From: Cupriavidus respiraculi | GTDB lineage: Bacteria; Pseudomonadota; Gammaproteobacteria; Burkholderiales; Burkholderiaceae | DNA length: 64,000 bases | Reading direction: 5' to 3' | Assembly: GCF_914271545.1 (NCBI RefSeq) | Contig: NZ_CAJZAH010000001.1 | Span: 1,612,001 to 1,676,000, forward strand | Part shown: positions 33,735 through 43,468 of the stretch, piece after piece | How positions within the stretch are numbered: position 1 is the first letter of the stretch | Layout of the letters: the number at the start of each line of letters is the position of its first letter | Notes under the pieces: generated by a model | Seen by the model: the letters and a program-made list of their open reading frames with translations, nothing else | Database searches by the model: none | Told to the model about the DNA's origin: nothing | Translations under genes and position numbers: made by a program

Positions 33735-36700
33735 TCTCCCGTATCGTCTATTTCGCCCTGCACCAGAAGCTGTTCGTCTGGCTGGGCCTGGGCATTTTCG
33801 TCGCGGCAGGGCTGGCTGCGTTCAAGAACCTGCCGATCGAGGCCTTCCCCGATGTCTCGGACATCCAGGTCAACGTCATCACGCTCTATCCCGGCCGCGC
33901 CGCCGAGGAGGTGGAGCGGCAGGTCACCATTCCCATCGAGACCGCGCTGGCCGGCACGCCCAACTCGGTGCGGGTGTTCTCGCATACGCAGTTCGGCCTG
34001 TCGTTCATGATGGTGACCTTCAACGACAAGGCGACCGATGTCACCGCGCGCCAGCAGGTGATCGAGCGGCTGCGCGCGGTGGACCTGCCGGCGGGCGTGC
34101 AGCCTGATCTCGCACCGCTGTCGACGGCCATCGGCGAGATCTATCGCTTCCGTCTGGCCGGCAAGGGCTACACACCGCAGGAGCTGCGCACGCTGCAGGA
34201 CTGGGTGGTGGAGAAAAACCTGCGCCAGGTGCCGGGCGTGGCCGACCTGGTGACCATCGGCGGCAGCATCAAGCAGTACGAGGTCAATCCCAACCTGGCC
34301 CGCATGCGAGACGCCGGCGTCTCGCTGTCGCAGCTGTTCACCGCGCTGGAGCGGGGCAACGCCAATGCGGGCGGGGGCGCCGTCGCGCATGGCCGCCAGC
34401 AGTATCTGCTGCGCTCGCTGGGCAGCTTCCGCAGTTCGTCCGATATCGCGAACGTGGTGGTGGCCGAGGTCCACGGCACGCCGATCCTCGTCAAGGACGT
34501 GGCCGATGTGCGCGTCGGCGCCGCGCCCCGCCAGGGCCTGATGGCGCAGGACGACGAGGAAGACATCATCTCGGGCATCGTGGTGATGCGCAAGGGCGAG
34601 AATCCGTCCCAGGTGCTGGAGGCGCTGAAGGAAAAGATCGCGCTGCTGAACGCCCAGGTGCTGCCGCGCGGCGTGCAGATCGTGCCGTACTACGACCGGT
34701 CCACGCTGATCGACAAGACGCTGCGCACGGTGTTCGGCAATCTGGTGGAAGGCGCGCTGCTCGTGATGGCCGTGCTGTACCTGTTCCTGGCCAACGTGCG
34801 CGCGGCGGCCATCGTGGCCCTGATCATTCCGCTGGCGCTGTTGTCCACGTTCCTCGGCCTGACCTTCGTCGGCATTCCCGCCAACCTGCTGTCGCTCGGG
34901 GCCATGGACTTCGGCATCATCGTGGACGGCGCCGTCATCGTGGTGGAGAACATCTTCCGCCGGCTGGGCGAACTGAAGGAGCAGCAGATCCGCGACACCC
35001 GTGCCCGGGCGCACGCGATCTGGCGCGCCACCACCGAAGTGGGCCGGCCCACGGTCTTCTCGATGGTGATCATCATCGCCGCCCACGTACCGATCTTCAC
35101 GTTGCAGCGCCATGAGGGGCGCATCTTCGCGCCGATGGCGTTTACCGTGACGGGCGCGCTGATCGGCTCGCTGATCCTGTCGCTGACGCTGGTGCCGCTG
35201 CTGTGCCACCTGCTGCTCAAGAAGAACATCGCGCACCACGACAACGCCGTGGTGCGCTGGTGCAAGCGGCTCTATGCGCCGATGCTGGCGTGGGCGCTGG
35301 ACCACAAGCGCGCCGTGGTGGCCGGCGCGCTGGCGCTGCTGGTGGCGACCGCGGGCGTGGGCAAGCTGCTCGGCAGCGAGTTCCTGCCCGAGCTGGACGA
35401 GGGCGCGATGTGGGTCAGCTTCGACCTGCCGGCGTCCGTCTCGATCGACGAGGCGCGTGCGCAGGCCGCGCGCCTGCGCACGGTGATCCGCCAGACGCCC
35501 GAGGTGCGCTCGACCATCTCCAAGGTCGGCCGCCCGGACGACGGCACCGATCCGAAGCTGATCAACACGGTGGAAATCCTGGTGGACCTCAAGCCAGAGG
35601 CGCAATGGCGCGCCGGGTTCGACAAGCGCCGCATCATCGGCGAGATCAACGCCAACTTGCGCAAGCTGCCCGGCATCGAGCCCAATTTCTCGCAGCCGGT
35701 GCGCGACAACATCCTGGAGAGCATCTCGCAGATCAAGGGCCAGATCGTCATCAAGGTGCAGGGCGACAGCCTGGAGCAGAACAAGCGCGTGGCCGACCGC
35801 ATCCTGGCCAACGTGCAGTCGGTGCCCGGCGTGATGCGCGCCTTTATCGACCGCGACGGCGAGCTGCCGCAGTACGTGCTCGACTTCGACCGTGCCCAGG
35901 CCGCGCGCTACGGCATCAACGTGGCCGATGTGCAGGACCTGATGGAAACGGCGCTGGCCGGCAAGGCGGCAACCGAGTTGTGGGAGGGCGAGAAGCACTT
36001 CAGCGTGGTGGTGCGGCTGCGGCCCGGCGAGCGCCAGCTGCCCAACCTGCCCAATATCCTGATGCAAACCGTCGATGGCGCGCAGGTGCCGCTGTCGCAG
36101 CTGGTGCAGTTCCACGCGGCCACGGGCGCGATGAACATCAGCCGCGAGAACGGGCAGCGCACCACCTCCATCGGCATCTTCATCCACGACCGCGACATGG
36201 GCAGCGTGGTCAAGGACATGCAGGCCGTGGTGGCCAAGCATGTCGATACCGAGGACGTGAAGGTGGGCTGGTCGGGCGAATTCGAGAACCAGGAGCGCGC
36301 CATGGCGCGGCTGGCGATCGTGGTACCGCTGTCGGTGCTGGTGATCTTCCTGCTGCTGTTCAATGCCTTCCAGTCGTTCCGCAGCGCGGCGCTGATCCTG
36401 TCGAACATTCCGTTTGCGCTGATCGGCGGCGTGTTCGCACTGTTCGTGACGGGCATTCCGCTGTCGGTGTCGGCGGCGATCGGCTTTATCGCGCTGTTCG
36501 GCCAGGCGGTGCTCAACGGCGTGGTGATGGTGACGTACTTCAACCAGCTGCGCGAGCAGGGCATGTCGGTGCGGGATGCCGTGCTCAACGGCTCGATGGA
36601 CCGGCTGCGCACCGTGCTGATGACGGCCCTGCTGGCGATGCTGGGCCTGTTCCCGATGGCCGTCTCGCGCGCCATCGGCGCGGAGACGCAGCGGCCGCTG

Positions 36701-36871
36701 GCCATCGTCATCATCGGCGGGCTGATCACCGCCACGCTGCTGACGCTGATCGTGCTGCCCACGCTGTACGAGTGGGTGGCGGGGCGGGAGGGGGATGAGG
36801 CGGAGGAGGCCGGTGCCGCCGTCGCGCCGGACGGTGCCGACGGGGCAGAAGGGGTGGTGGTGCGTGGGTGA
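33731..36871 (+). CDS. CzcA-type heavy-metal RND pump
   Basis: A 1046-residue inner-membrane proton antiporter. The TM4 signature GAMDFGIIVDGAVIVVEN (about 390-407) matches the divalent-cation (Co/Zn/Cd/Ni) type of heavy-metal RND pumps better than the Cu/Ag type. Twelve helices and two large periplasmic loops fit the expected length. Translationally coupled to the adaptor gene. No sensor kinase, response regulator or anti-sigma gene is attached, so regulation is unresolved. The exact metal is not determined. Confidence 0.93.
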   Translation: MISRIVYFALHQKLFVWLGLGIFVAAGLAAFKNLPIEAFPDVSDIQVNVITLYPGRAAEEVERQVTIPIETALAGTPNSVRVFSHTQFGLSFMMVTFNDKATDVTARQQVIERLRAVDLPAGVQPDLAPLSTAIGEIYRFRLAGKGYTPQELRTLQDWVVEKNLRQVPGVADLVTIGGSIKQYEVNPNLARMRDAGVSLSQLFTALERGNANAGGGAVAHGRQQYLLRSLGSFRSSSDIANVVVAEVHGTPILVKDVADVRVGAAPRQGLMAQDDEEDIISGIVVMRKGENPSQVLEALKEKIALLNAQVLPRGVQIVPYYDRSTLIDKTLRTVFGNLVEGALLVMAVLYLFLANVRAAAIVALIIPLALLSTFLGLTFVGIPANLLSLGAMDFGIIVDGAVIVVENIFRRLGELKEQQIRDTRARAHAIWRATTEVGRPTVFSMVIIIAAHVPIFTLQRHEGRIFAPMAFTVTGALIGSLILSLTLVPLLCHLLLKKNIAHHDNAVVRWCKRLYAPMLAWALDHKRAVVAGALALLVATAGVGKLLGSEFLPELDEGAMWVSFDLPASVSIDEARAQAARLRTVIRQTPEVRSTISKVGRPDDGTDPKLINTVEILVDLKPEAQWRAGFDKRRIIGEINANLRKLPGIEPNFSQPVRDNILESISQIKGQIVIKVQGDSLEQNKRVADRILANVQSVPGVMRAFIDRDGELPQYVLDFDRAQAARYGINVADVQDLMETALAGKAATELWEGEKHFSVVVRLRPGERQLPNLPNILMQTVDGAQVPLSQLVQFHAATGAMNISRENGQRTTSIGIFIHDRDMGSVVKDMQAVVAKHVDTEDVKVGWSGEFENQERAMARLAIVVPLSVLVIFLLLFNAFQSFRSAALILSNIPFALIGGVFALFVTGIPLSVSAAIGFIALFGQAVLNGVVMVTYFNQLREQGMSVRDAVLNGSMDRLRTVLMTALLAMLGLFPMAVSRAIGAETQRPLAIVIIGGLITATLLTLIVLPTLYEWVAGREGDEAEEAGAAVAPDGADGAEGVVVRG

Positions 36872-36908
36872 GCGTGTGGTCAGCGGAGGGCAGTCGTTTC
36901 GACGCTTG

Positions 36909-37029
36909 CGGTGCTGCGACCGGTCACCCTCATCCCCGCCCTTCTCCCGCTGGCGGGAGAAGGGAGAAAACCATCGGTTGGATTTTGCCCCTGTCCGGCG
37001 AGCGGGCGAGGGGCCGGGGGTGGGGTGAC
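36909..37029. repeat. Palindromic intergenic repeat, copy A
   Basis: A GC-rich element of about 120 bases made of two inverted-repeat blocks. It begins GCGGTGCTGCG, continues CGGTCACCCTCA with a hairpin of CTTCTCCCGC and GCGGGAGAAG, and closes with AGGGGCCGGGGGTG. The same words occur in the same order in the copy at 59229-59366. It lies just after the RND pump gene. Confidence 0.7.
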
Positions 37030-37157
37030 GGCCCGATCGGAGCGATGGGTCCTGAATGGCCCACACAATTCCCTTCCGTATTGCAATCGAGTTGCGTTAG
37101 TATTGTGCCGGACTCGGCCCATGGTGGGCCATTCCTCCGTCCCGCAAATCGCAACGC

Positions 37158-37523
37158 ATGTCATTGGCCGCGAGCAAGGCTCGCCTCGTCTGGGTACTGC
37201 TGGTCCTCACGCTGCTGCAGGCGTGGGGATCGGTGCTGCACGTCCACGAGGGCGGCCCCGGCCCTGCGCCGCTGGCCGCGGTGGCGCAGGTGCCGGGCAT
37301 CGAGGCCACCAGCGAGCCGGCGCCCGACGATCCCGGCGCCGACACCGAATGCCACTGCCTGTGGTGCGCGCCACGCCTGCATGCGCTGCTGGCCTTTGCG
37401 GTGCTGCTGGTGCTGCCGCTCGTCGCGCGCCAGTACCGCCATCCCTTCACCGAAGGCACGGGCTTTCACCCCAAGCCTCGCCCCCGCGGCGCCGTGCCGC
37501 CGCCGCGCGGCCCTCCCGCCTGA
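37158..37523 (+). CDS. Small His/Cys membrane protein (DUF2946-like)
   Basis: A 121-residue protein with an N-terminal hydrophobic segment (about 10-28) followed by HVHE, a loop with ECHCLWCA (three Cys), a second helix (about 76-92) and a Pro/Arg-rich tail. This arrangement resembles the small DUF2946-type proteins that precede TonB receptors in metal-uptake loci. The motif suggests metal binding in the periplasm. An A/T-rich block at 37071-37110 is its probable promoter. The assignment to a family is tentative. Confidence 0.65.
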   Translation: MSLAASKARLVWVLLVLTLLQAWGSVLHVHEGGPGPAPLAAVAQVPGIEATSEPAPDDPGADTECHCLWCAPRLHALLAFAVLLVLPLVARQYRHPFTEGTGFHPKPRPRGAVPPPRGPPA

Positions 37524-37677
37524 TCGCGCCGTCGTGCGGCGCGCTTCGCGCCCCGCACTGCGTTCTCCCGTTCGCCGCAACACATTGACCGTCCGCGCCG
37601 CCGTCTGAGCGGTGGCGCGCGGCGCCTGCACGTTTTCGCCCGGCCGTCGCCCGACGCCGGGCCGCATCCATTCGCTT

Positions 37678-39801
37678 ATGAAAGCCTCCCATGCCGTCGC
37701 GCGTCGCCGCACGCGCGCACTCGGTCTCGGCGCCTGCGCGCTGCTGGCCGCGCCTGTCGCCGCCCAAACCACCCCGGCCGACGCGGCTCCCACGCTGCAG
37801 GCGGTGACGGTCACCGCCGGTGCCGACCATGTCGATCTGCAAGGCCGGCGCAACGAGGTGACGGTGGACGGCACCGGCCTGCCGTCCGCGGTCACCGTCA
37901 TCACGCCGCACGAACTGGGCACCCTCAATATCGGCCGGGATATCTCCAATATCTTCCGGCGCGTGCCCGGCGTCGTGGCCAACAACATCGACCAGGGCGA
38001 CACCGGCAATGGTTTCCGCATGCGCGGCTTCGCCACGCAGGGCACGCACGGCGCGGACACCGCCGTCTATGTCGACGGCATGCCGCAGAACATGCCGTCC
38101 AGCCAGGCCGGCGCGGGGCACGGGCCCGCCTTCCTGGAATGGCTGACGCCTGACATGATCGGGCGCGTGGAGGTCATCAAGGGGCCCGTCTCGGCGCTGT
38201 TCGGCGACCAGAACCGCGCCGGCGCGGTGGACATCCGCACGGCCAATGGCGGGGACGTGCCGTCCAGCGTCGGCGTCGCGCTGGAGCGCTACGGCGGCAA
38301 GCGTACGTCTCTGGTGCTGTCCAACAGCTTCTCCCTGACGCCGGAGGCGCCGGCGATCCAGTCGCTGCTGATCGCCGATATCTACCGCACGCACAGCTAC
38401 CGGCGCGATGGCCGCACCGACCGCGACAACGTCTTCTGGAAGCTGTCCACGCAGGTGGGCGATGGCGTCTACAGCGTGCGGGTCAATCACTACCGGTCCG
38501 ACTCCGTGGCGGCGGGCTACCTGCTGCTGAGCGACCTGGAGTCCGGCAAGGTCAGCCCGCGCTCGACGCAGTATGGCCTGCCTGGCTTCGGCAGCGGCGA
38601 GCGCACCGCGCTCGTGTTTCACCGCGCGCCGGCGCAAGGCGAGGCGGGCTGGTACGCCAGCCTGTACGGCGAGACGTTCCGGCGCGAGCGCGGCATCGCC
38701 AACAGCAATGTGCAGCACACCGTGGGATCGGACGACCGCAACTACTACGGCGGCCGCTTTGCCCACAACACGGTGTTCGGCGATTCCGCCGCGCTGATGT
38801 TCGGCGCGGAAGTGCGCCGCGACCGGGGCGACGCGATGCGGCAGATCTGGCGCAACTACGTGCCCACCGGCAACTTCGTCAACAACCAGGGACTGGACCT
38901 GCTGACCTACGGCGTGTTCGCGCAGGCCCAGTACAAGCCCGTCGACAGCCTGAAGCTGCTGGGCGGCGTGCGCCGCGACTGGTTCGACTACGACATCGAC
39001 AACCGCAAGCTGCCGGCGGCCAGCACCGATTACCACGCCGGGGTGACCACGCCCAAGGTGGGCGCGGTGTGGACGGTGATGCCGCGGCTGGACCTGTTCG
39101 CCAACGTGGCGCAAGGCTTCCGCTCGCCGGCGGCCGAGCAGATCAGCAGCAGCGGCGCGATCGGACCGCTGGGCGCGCCGGGCGGCATGGTCTACGGGGT
39201 GGCGCCGTCGAAGGTGAAGTCCTACGACGTGGGCTTCACCGCGACGCCGCTCGATGGCTGGTCGCTGTCGGGCGCCGCCTATCAGACCTACAACGAGGAC
39301 GAGATCGTGGCGCAGCCGGACGGCTCCTTCAAGTCGGTGGGCGACACCACGCGCAAGGGCTACGAGATCGAGACGCGCTGGGATCCGGTGCGCGCGGTCT
39401 CGCTGTACGCCAGCTACGGCCGCATCATCGAGGCCCGCATCAACAACCCGCTGCCCAATACCGGCGCGCGGCTCTCGGTGCCGCGCCATCAGCTCAAGGC
39501 GGGTGTCGAATACCGGCGGCGGCTCGCGGACGCGCGGCTCACGCTGAACGCCGACGCCTACCTGACCGCCGGCAATCCGTACTACATGGGCACGCCGCAG
39601 ACGCAGCTGCGCACCATGCCCACGTACACGCGCTACGACCTGAAGGCGACCATGGACTGGAAGCAGTACCAGCTGTCGCTGTTCGCGGTGTTCCAGCCGC
39701 GCGAGTTCGCCAGCGATATCGCCTACGGCTCGTCGGCGGGGCTGCTTGTTTCGCCGCAGCCGAAGATCCAGTTCGGTGTCGCCGGCCGCTACTTCTTCTG
39801 A
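37678..39801 (+). CDS. TonB-dependent outer-membrane receptor
   Basis: A 707-residue receptor with signal peptide (about 1-29), a TonB-box-like stretch TLQAVTVTA, a plug domain (about 50-190) and a 22-strand barrel ending in GRYFF with a C-terminal Phe. It takes up a metal complex or similar ligand with TonB energy. It precedes an ABC exporter-like unit rather than a siderophore permease, which is unusual. No Fur box was seen upstream, so a ligand other than ferric siderophore (for example copper or zinc) is possible. Confidence 0.92.
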   Translation: MKASHAVARRRTRALGLGACALLAAPVAAQTTPADAAPTLQAVTVTAGADHVDLQGRRNEVTVDGTGLPSAVTVITPHELGTLNIGRDISNIFRRVPGVVANNIDQGDTGNGFRMRGFATQGTHGADTAVYVDGMPQNMPSSQAGAGHGPAFLEWLTPDMIGRVEVIKGPVSALFGDQNRAGAVDIRTANGGDVPSSVGVALERYGGKRTSLVLSNSFSLTPEAPAIQSLLIADIYRTHSYRRDGRTDRDNVFWKLSTQVGDGVYSVRVNHYRSDSVAAGYLLLSDLESGKVSPRSTQYGLPGFGSGERTALVFHRAPAQGEAGWYASLYGETFRRERGIANSNVQHTVGSDDRNYYGGRFAHNTVFGDSAALMFGAEVRRDRGDAMRQIWRNYVPTGNFVNNQGLDLLTYGVFAQAQYKPVDSLKLLGGVRRDWFDYDIDNRKLPAASTDYHAGVTTPKVGAVWTVMPRLDLFANVAQGFRSPAAEQISSSGAIGPLGAPGGMVYGVAPSKVKSYDVGFTATPLDGWSLSGAAYQTYNEDEIVAQPDGSFKSVGDTTRKGYEIETRWDPVRAVSLYASYGRIIEARINNPLPNTGARLSVPRHQLKAGVEYRRRLADARLTLNADAYLTAGNPYYMGTPQTQLRTMPTYTRYDLKATMDWKQYQLSLFAVFQPREFASDIAYGSSAGLLVSPQPKIQFGVAGRYFF

Positions 39802-39811
39802 GGCAAACACG

Positions 39812-40537
39812 ATGGACGAGGTGCTTCGCATCGAGGCCCTGGTGGTGCTGCGCGACGGCCGCCGCACCATCGACGGCCTGAACCTGCGGGTGGGGCGCGG
39901 ATGCGTCTACGCGCTGCTGGGCGGCAATGGCGCCGGCAAGACCACCACCATCGACGCGCTGCTGGGGTTTGTCCGGCCGCACGCCGGCACGGTGACGGTG
40001 GACGGCTGGGCGCCCGCGCTGCACGCGCGCGAGGCGCGACAGCGCCTGGCCTATCTGCCCGAGAACGTCGCGCTGTATCCGTACCTGAGCGGCGTGGAGA
40101 ACCTGCGGTATTTCTGCGCCCTGGCCGGCATCCGGCTGGACCGGCGGCAGGCCCGCGCGCTGCTGGACGACGCCGGCCTGCAGGCCGACGCGCACGGCCG
40201 CCGCGTCCAGGCCTATTCCAAGGGCATGCGGCAGAAGGTGGGTCTCGCCATCGCGCATGCCAAGGGCGCCAGCGCGATGCTGCTGGACGAGCCCACCTCG
40301 GGGCTGGACCCGGCCGCCGCCAACGACTTCGCCCGCCGTGTGCGCGCCGCGGCCGACGGCGGCATGTCGGTGCTGATGGCGACCCACGATCTGTTCAATG
40401 CGCGGCAGGTCGCGGACCGCATCGGCATCCTGCGGCAGGGACGGCTGGTGGCCGAGTTCGATGCGCACAGCGTGGGGCACGACGAGCTGGAGCAGACCTA
40501 TCTGCGCCATGCCCGCGCGGGGGAGGCGGCGCCATGA
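39812..40537 (+). CDS. ABC transporter ATP-binding subunit
   Basis: A 241-residue ATPase. Walker A GGNGAGKTTT, signature AYSKGMRQKVGLA, Walker B MLLDEPTSGLDP and the switch His in MATHD are all present. It resembles NosF/CcmA-type ATPases of ABC-2 exporters. It starts ten bases after the receptor stop and overlaps the first permease by ATGA, so the unit is coupled. Confidence 0.92.
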   Translation: MDEVLRIEALVVLRDGRRTIDGLNLRVGRGCVYALLGGNGAGKTTTIDALLGFVRPHAGTVTVDGWAPALHAREARQRLAYLPENVALYPYLSGVENLRYFCALAGIRLDRRQARALLDDAGLQADAHGRRVQAYSKGMRQKVGLAIAHAKGASAMLLDEPTSGLDPAAANDFARRVRAAADGGMSVLMATHDLFNARQVADRIGILRQGRLVAEFDAHSVGHDELEQTYLRHARAGEAAP

Positions 40538-41952
40538 TGGCCACCGTCATGCGCAACGAACTGCGCGCCATGGCAAGGGAAGGGCGCTTCGCGGTGCTGA
40601 TGCTGTGCGTCGCCGCCTTGCTGGCCGCGGTGCTGGCCGCCGCGGTGCAGCGGCACGAGCAAGAGCGCCGCGAGCGCGAGGCGGTCGCCGCGGCCACGCA
40701 CCAGCAGTGGGATGCCCAGGGCGACAAGCACCCGCATCGCGGCGCGCATTTCGGGCTGTACGCGTTTCGTCCGGACACCGTGCTGGCGACGCTGGAGCCG
40801 GGGCTGACGCCCTATCTGGGCCGCGCGCTATGGCTGGAGCCGCACCGGCGCAACATGGCGCGCTACCAGCCTGCGGCCGACGAACTGCCGTCGGCCCGGC
40901 TCGGCCGCTTCGACGCGTCGTTCGTGCTGACCGCGCTGCTGCCGCTGCTGATCGTCGCGTTGTGCTTCGACGGCATCAGCCGCGAGCGCGAAAGCGGCGC
41001 GCTGCGGATGTTGCATGGCATCGGCCTCGCCCCCGTGTCCTGGGCTGGCGGCAAGTTCGCCGCGCGCCTGCTCGTGTTCGGCCTGCTCGCCGCAACCCCG
41101 CTCGCCGCCGCGCTGCTCGCTCGCATCCGGGATCCGGGAGCGGATGCCGACGTGCTGTGGCGGGCCGCTCTGTCGGGCGCGGGCTACCTGGTCTACTACG
41201 CGGTCTTCGTCGCGCTGGCACTGGCCGTGTCGGCGCGCTGCCGGAGCAGCCGCGGCGCGCTGTACGTGCTGGTGGGCCTGTGGCTCGCGTTCGTGCTCGC
41301 CATGCCGCCGCTGGGGGCGGCCGTGGCGGATCGCCGCGTGCCGCTGCCCGACGCCGGCGCGTTCTGGGCCGGCATCCAGCACGACTACACCCACGGGCTG
41401 CCGGGCGACGGCAGCCTCGCCGAACGTGGCCGGCGGCTGGACGCCGAACTGCTGCGCACCCACGGCGTGGCGCGGGTGGAGGACCTGCCAGTGGGCGTGG
41501 CCGCGGTGCGGCGGCTTGCCCGCGATGCCTATGCCGACCGCGTCCACGCGCTGCATTTCGATGCCCTGTGGGAACGGTACGCGAGGCAGGAACAGATCAT
41601 GCGGATGGCTTCCGCGTTGAGCCCCGCCATCGCCATGCGGGGACTGGCGATGAAGTTGGCGGGAACCGACCTGGCGCACCAGCGGCATTTCGAGGAGAGC
41701 GCCGAGCGCTACCGCCGCACGGTCAACACCGCGATCGACCAGTGGGACGCCACGCATACCAGGGGCCTGACGTCCTTCGACGACAGGTACGCCGGCGACG
41801 CGCTGTGGCGCTCCATCGCGCCGTTCTCGTATCGCGCGCCGGCGGTGGGCTTCGCGCTGCGCGCGGCCGCGCCGGAAATCGCGGTGCTGTGCGCATGGGC
41901 GGCGTTCGCCCTGTTGACGATGGCCGCGTCCGTGCGGCGCCTCGCGCCATGA
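40534..41952 (+). CDS. ABC-2 type permease (DUF3526-like), first
   Basis: A 472-residue membrane protein. One N-terminal helix (about 18-38) is followed by a large extracytoplasmic loop, about four clustered helices (about 130-260), a second large polar region (about 270-440) and a C-terminal helix. The layout matches DUF3526/NosY-like permeases with big periplasmic domains. Overlaps both neighbours by four bases. Confidence 0.82.
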   Translation: MMATVMRNELRAMAREGRFAVLMLCVAALLAAVLAAAVQRHEQERREREAVAAATHQQWDAQGDKHPHRGAHFGLYAFRPDTVLATLEPGLTPYLGRALWLEPHRRNMARYQPAADELPSARLGRFDASFVLTALLPLLIVALCFDGISRERESGALRMLHGIGLAPVSWAGGKFAARLLVFGLLAATPLAAALLARIRDPGADADVLWRAALSGAGYLVYYAVFVALALAVSARCRSSRGALYVLVGLWLAFVLAMPPLGAAVADRRVPLPDAGAFWAGIQHDYTHGLPGDGSLAERGRRLDAELLRTHGVARVEDLPVGVAAVRRLARDAYADRVHALHFDALWERYARQEQIMRMASALSPAIAMRGLAMKLAGTDLAHQRHFEESAERYRRTVNTAIDQWDATHTRGLTSFDDRYAGDALWRSIAPFSYRAPAVGFALRAAAPEIAVLCAWAAFALLTMAASVRRLAP

Positions 41953-43349
41953 GGGCGATCCTCGGCGCCGAATGGCGCAGGCTGATCGCGGAGCGCGCGA
42001 ACCGCTGGGTGCTGGGGCTGCTGGCGGTGATGCTGTTCGCCAGCGCCCTGTGGTCCGGATACGAGGCGCGCGCCTGGCACCAGCGCGGCGCGCGCATGGA
42101 AGCCGCGTGGAGCGGGCGCATCGCTGCGGCGGCCGCGCGGGACATGGGGCAGCCCGGCAGCGCGCAGGCCGCCATGGCGGCGTTCCAGATTGCGCGCAAC
42201 GATGCGCCGGTGGCGATGCTGGCGCCGCTCGGCGGACTGGCGCTGGGCAGCGGCGCGTTCGAGCTGCTCGCGCCCGGGGTGCGCGTCACGGTGGAGAGCC
42301 GGCACAGCGACGGACGCAAGGAGGAGCGCCTGTCCAATCCGCTGCTGCAGGGGTTTGGCGTGCCGGATTTCTCCATTACGGTGGCGCTGCTGGTGCCGCT
42401 GGCCCTCATCTGCCTGTGCGCCGGCATGATCCAGCATGGCAGGGAGCTGGGCGTATGGCGTGTGACCGTGGTCCAGTGCCCCACGCCGGGCAGGGTCTTC
42501 GCGACAGCGCTGGCGTTGCGCGCGCTGGCCGTGGCGAGCATCGCCACGCTCGCCTCCGCGCTCGCGTTCAGCCTCGATCCGGGGGCGACGGCGGTTGCGC
42601 TGGCGCTCTGGGCGCTTGGGTTGGCGGGCCTGATCGCGGCATGGACGGTGACGTGCGGGCTCGCCAGTCTGCTGCCGGTATCCTCGTCGTCGGCCGTGCT
42701 CGCCACGGTCGGGCTGTGGCTGCTGACCACCTTCGCCGCGCCGGTGGCGCTGGCATGGTGGGCCGACCGCGAGGCCCCCATGCCTTCGCGGCTGGCGGCG
42801 GTGGTGCAATTGCGCGGCGCGCAGCAGCGGGCCGAGGTGGAGATGGATCGCCTGCTCGCGCAGTGGTACGAGGCGCATCCCGCCGCGCGGCCCGCGGACC
42901 GCACCGCGCATACCTGGCCGGTGAGCTTCCTGCCGCGCTACCTTGCGCAGGAGGCGGAGGTGGGTCCGCTGATGCGCGGGTTCGATCGCACGCGCGCGCA
43001 TCGCTACGCGCTGGTGGCGCCACTGGCGTGGGTCTCGCCGAGCCTGTCGATGACCATGCTGGCGGACGAACTGGCGGGCATCGACGCGCCGCGCTACGCC
43101 CGGCATATGGACGCGGTGGCCGACTACGAGGCCCAGTGGCGCGACTTCTTCCTGCCGCGCATCATGAGCTATCGCGGCCTGCGCGGCGACGAATGGCAGG
43201 GCCTGCCGCGCTTCCACGGCATGGCGGCGCCGGCGGACAACGTCCGCGAGATGAGCCGCCCATGGCGCCATGGCGCCTCGCTGCTGCTGTGGTCGGTGGC
43301 CTGCGCGGCGCTGCTGGTGGCGCTGCGCGGGCGCCTGCGCCGGGGATGA
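41949..43349 (+). CDS. ABC-2 type permease (DUF3526-like), second
   Basis: A 466-residue permease with the same layout as the preceding gene: N-terminal helix (about 22-40), periplasmic loop, a helix cluster (about 140-270), a long polar region and a C-terminal helix. The two are probably a heterodimer powered by the ATPase at 39812. It ends before a bidirectional terminator at 43390-43419. Confidence 0.82.
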   Translation: MRAILGAEWRRLIAERANRWVLGLLAVMLFASALWSGYEARAWHQRGARMEAAWSGRIAAAAARDMGQPGSAQAAMAAFQIARNDAPVAMLAPLGGLALGSGAFELLAPGVRVTVESRHSDGRKEERLSNPLLQGFGVPDFSITVALLVPLALICLCAGMIQHGRELGVWRVTVVQCPTPGRVFATALALRALAVASIATLASALAFSLDPGATAVALALWALGLAGLIAAWTVTCGLASLLPVSSSSAVLATVGLWLLTTFAAPVALAWWADREAPMPSRLAAVVQLRGAQQRAEVEMDRLLAQWYEAHPAARPADRTAHTWPVSFLPRYLAQEAEVGPLMRGFDRTRAHRYALVAPLAWVSPSLSMTMLADELAGIDAPRYARHMDAVADYEAQWRDFFLPRIMSYRGLRGDEWQGLPRFHGMAAPADNVREMSRPWRHGASLLLWSVACAALLVALRGRLRRG

Positions 43350-43389
43350 CGCGGACCGCGCCGCACAGCGCAGGACTGCCCGCCAAAAG

Positions 43390-43419
43390 CAAAGCCCCCG
43401 CCAGAGGGCGGGGGCTTTG
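43390..43419. terminator. Bidirectional intrinsic terminator
   Basis: A perfect 13-bp stem (CAAAGCCCCCGCC with its inverse) and an AGAG loop stand between the convergent permease and HU-like genes. Confidence 0.8.
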
Positions 43420-43468
43420 GATGCCGTGCGCCGGCAGGAACCGGCGCGCGGCGACGGCAACCGGCGTA

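Noticed and set aside
33488-37066. A minus-strand open frame of about 1190 codons
   Set aside because: It lies opposite the RND pump gene and has His/Gln/Arg-rich composition with no domain; a shadow of the real gene.
37030-37157. A Fur box or cobalamin riboswitch before the TonB receptor group
   Set aside because: The A/T-rich block shows only GCAA-N5-TTGC; it does not match a Fur box, and no conserved B12-riboswitch segments were seen.
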